Below the pieces are notes generated by a model, which was given only the letters and a program-made list of their open reading frames with translations, searched no databases and was not told the origin of the DNA. Of a stretch of 6,504 bases of DNA, positions 6,053-6,504 are shown piece by piece. Origin of the DNA: Methylothermaceae bacterium. GTDB lineage: Bacteria > Pseudomonadota > Gammaproteobacteria > Methylococcales > Methylothermaceae. The position numbers and the translations under genes are program-made. The stretch is taken from contig JALVSV010000117.1 in NCBI GenBank assembly GCA_027024125.1, positions 1-6,504 of the forward strand, written 5' to 3'. The first letter of the stretch is position 1; the number at the start of each line of letters is the position of its first letter.

Positions 6053-6504
6053 ATGAAAACTTTGTCTTGGTTGTTGATGGCCGTCTTTTTGACGGCTTGT
6101 TTGGATGAGGGATTACGATTTTATGTCATGTTTCACCATGACCAGAGACTTGAGAAGGGTAGTCCCGTATGGATGACGGATAAACAGGTCGGAGCAGTCG
6201 AGCAAGTCACCCGGGAGAAAAACGGAGACTGGAAAGTCGCAGTGCGAATCCACAGCAAGTTTCGCCAGCAGGTGACAGAACAATCCCGTTTTTATGTGGA
6301 ACCGGACCCTTCCCGCAGCAACCATTATCGTTTAAGGATCGATCCCAATCCCAAAGGAAAACCTATCGCTGAAGGACAGATTGTCGAAGGCAGCGATGCG
6401 TCTGGTGATTTTCTGCGCCCTTTGATCCAGGGGTTGAGCAAGGGGTTGGGGGAGCTGGAGCGGCAACTGGAGACTTTCCACAAAGGATTGGAACAGTTGC
6501 CCGG
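6053..6504 (+). CDS. MCE/MlaD-like domain lipoprotein, N-terminal part (3' end outside window)
   Basis: The 150 visible codons are open to the window end. The N-terminus MKTLSWLLMAVFLTACLDEG is a lipoprotein signal with lipobox LTAC and acylated Cys16. Leu at +2 does not match the classical Asp inner-membrane retention signal of enteric bacteria. Residues about 22-110 resemble an MCE domain: RFYVMFHHDQRLEKGSPVWM (22-41), then a VGAVEQV turn (46-52), in line with the family pattern of a GL..G..V..G...G.V core. The segment after it (GLSKGLGELERQLETFHKGL) is heptad-like and could form the coiled helix that often follows MCE domains. MCE proteins form channels or bridges for lipid transport across the envelope. 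The start is well supported: AGGA at 6043-6046 lies six bases before the ATG. With a 3-bp gap after the kinase stop, the two genes are surely co-transcribed. The MCE call is from motif reading, so moderate. The lipoprotein call is strong. Confidence 0.8.
   Translation, partial: MKTLSWLLMAVFLTACLDEGLRFYVMFHHDQRLEKGSPVWMTDKQVGAVEQVTREKNGDWKVAVRIHSKFRQQVTEQSRFYVEPDPSRSNHYRLRIDPNPKGKPIAEGQIVEGSDASGDFLRPLIQGLSKGLGELERQLETFHKGLEQLP

Overview
The window carries eight protein genes, six complete and two cut by the window edges. The protein families, the argJ–Nudix(MutT/ThiE-like) order and the yicC–gmk pair point to a gammaproteobacterium of moderate GC. The cNMP-like/HDOD protein and the Hanks-type kinase suggest an environmental lineage of the methanotroph or purple-sulfur type rather than an enteric one. 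Genus and species cannot be assigned from the sequence alone. No tRNA, rRNA, CRISPR array, insertion sequence or phage gene was seen.

Region 1 (1-1315, + strand) holds the 3' end of argJ (arginine biosynthesis). Overlapping its last 32 bases is a two-domain protein with a MutT-like Nudix hydrolase and a C-terminal thiamine-phosphate-synthase-like domain. Region 2 (1316-2690, + strand) starts with a short dyad-containing spacer, followed by a 436-residue regulator with an N-terminal cyclic-nucleotide-binding-like fold and an HDOD domain. The signature residues of both domains look degenerate.

Region 3 (2691-4225, - strand) holds an exported lytic transglycosylase with Sel1-like repeats, whose stop codon abuts the HDOD stop codon with no spacer. 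Upstream of it are a 119-bp spacer with a candidate promoter, a compact intrinsic terminator that shares bases with the gmk stop codon, and gmk itself (guanylate kinase). Region 4 (4222-5088, - strand) is yicC, an endoribonuclease-family gene. Its stop overlaps the gmk start as ATGA, so the two form a coupled yicC-gmk operon. The usual rpoZ-spoT continuation after gmk is absent.

Region 5 (5089-6504) is a 64-bp divergent spacer and then a + strand pair. The first gene is a kinase-domain-only Hanks-type Ser/Thr kinase of the non-RD kind (HLD instead of HRD), with an 8-C tract in its C-lobe. Three bases later comes a lipoprotein with an MCE/MlaD-like domain, cut by the window end. This kinase-MCE lipoprotein pair is the least ordinary part of the window and may link cytoplasmic phosphorylation to an envelope lipid-transport component. 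That link is inference from gene order only. Most of the rest is housekeeping: amino-acid and nucleotide metabolism, nucleotide-pool sanitation and cell-wall turnover.
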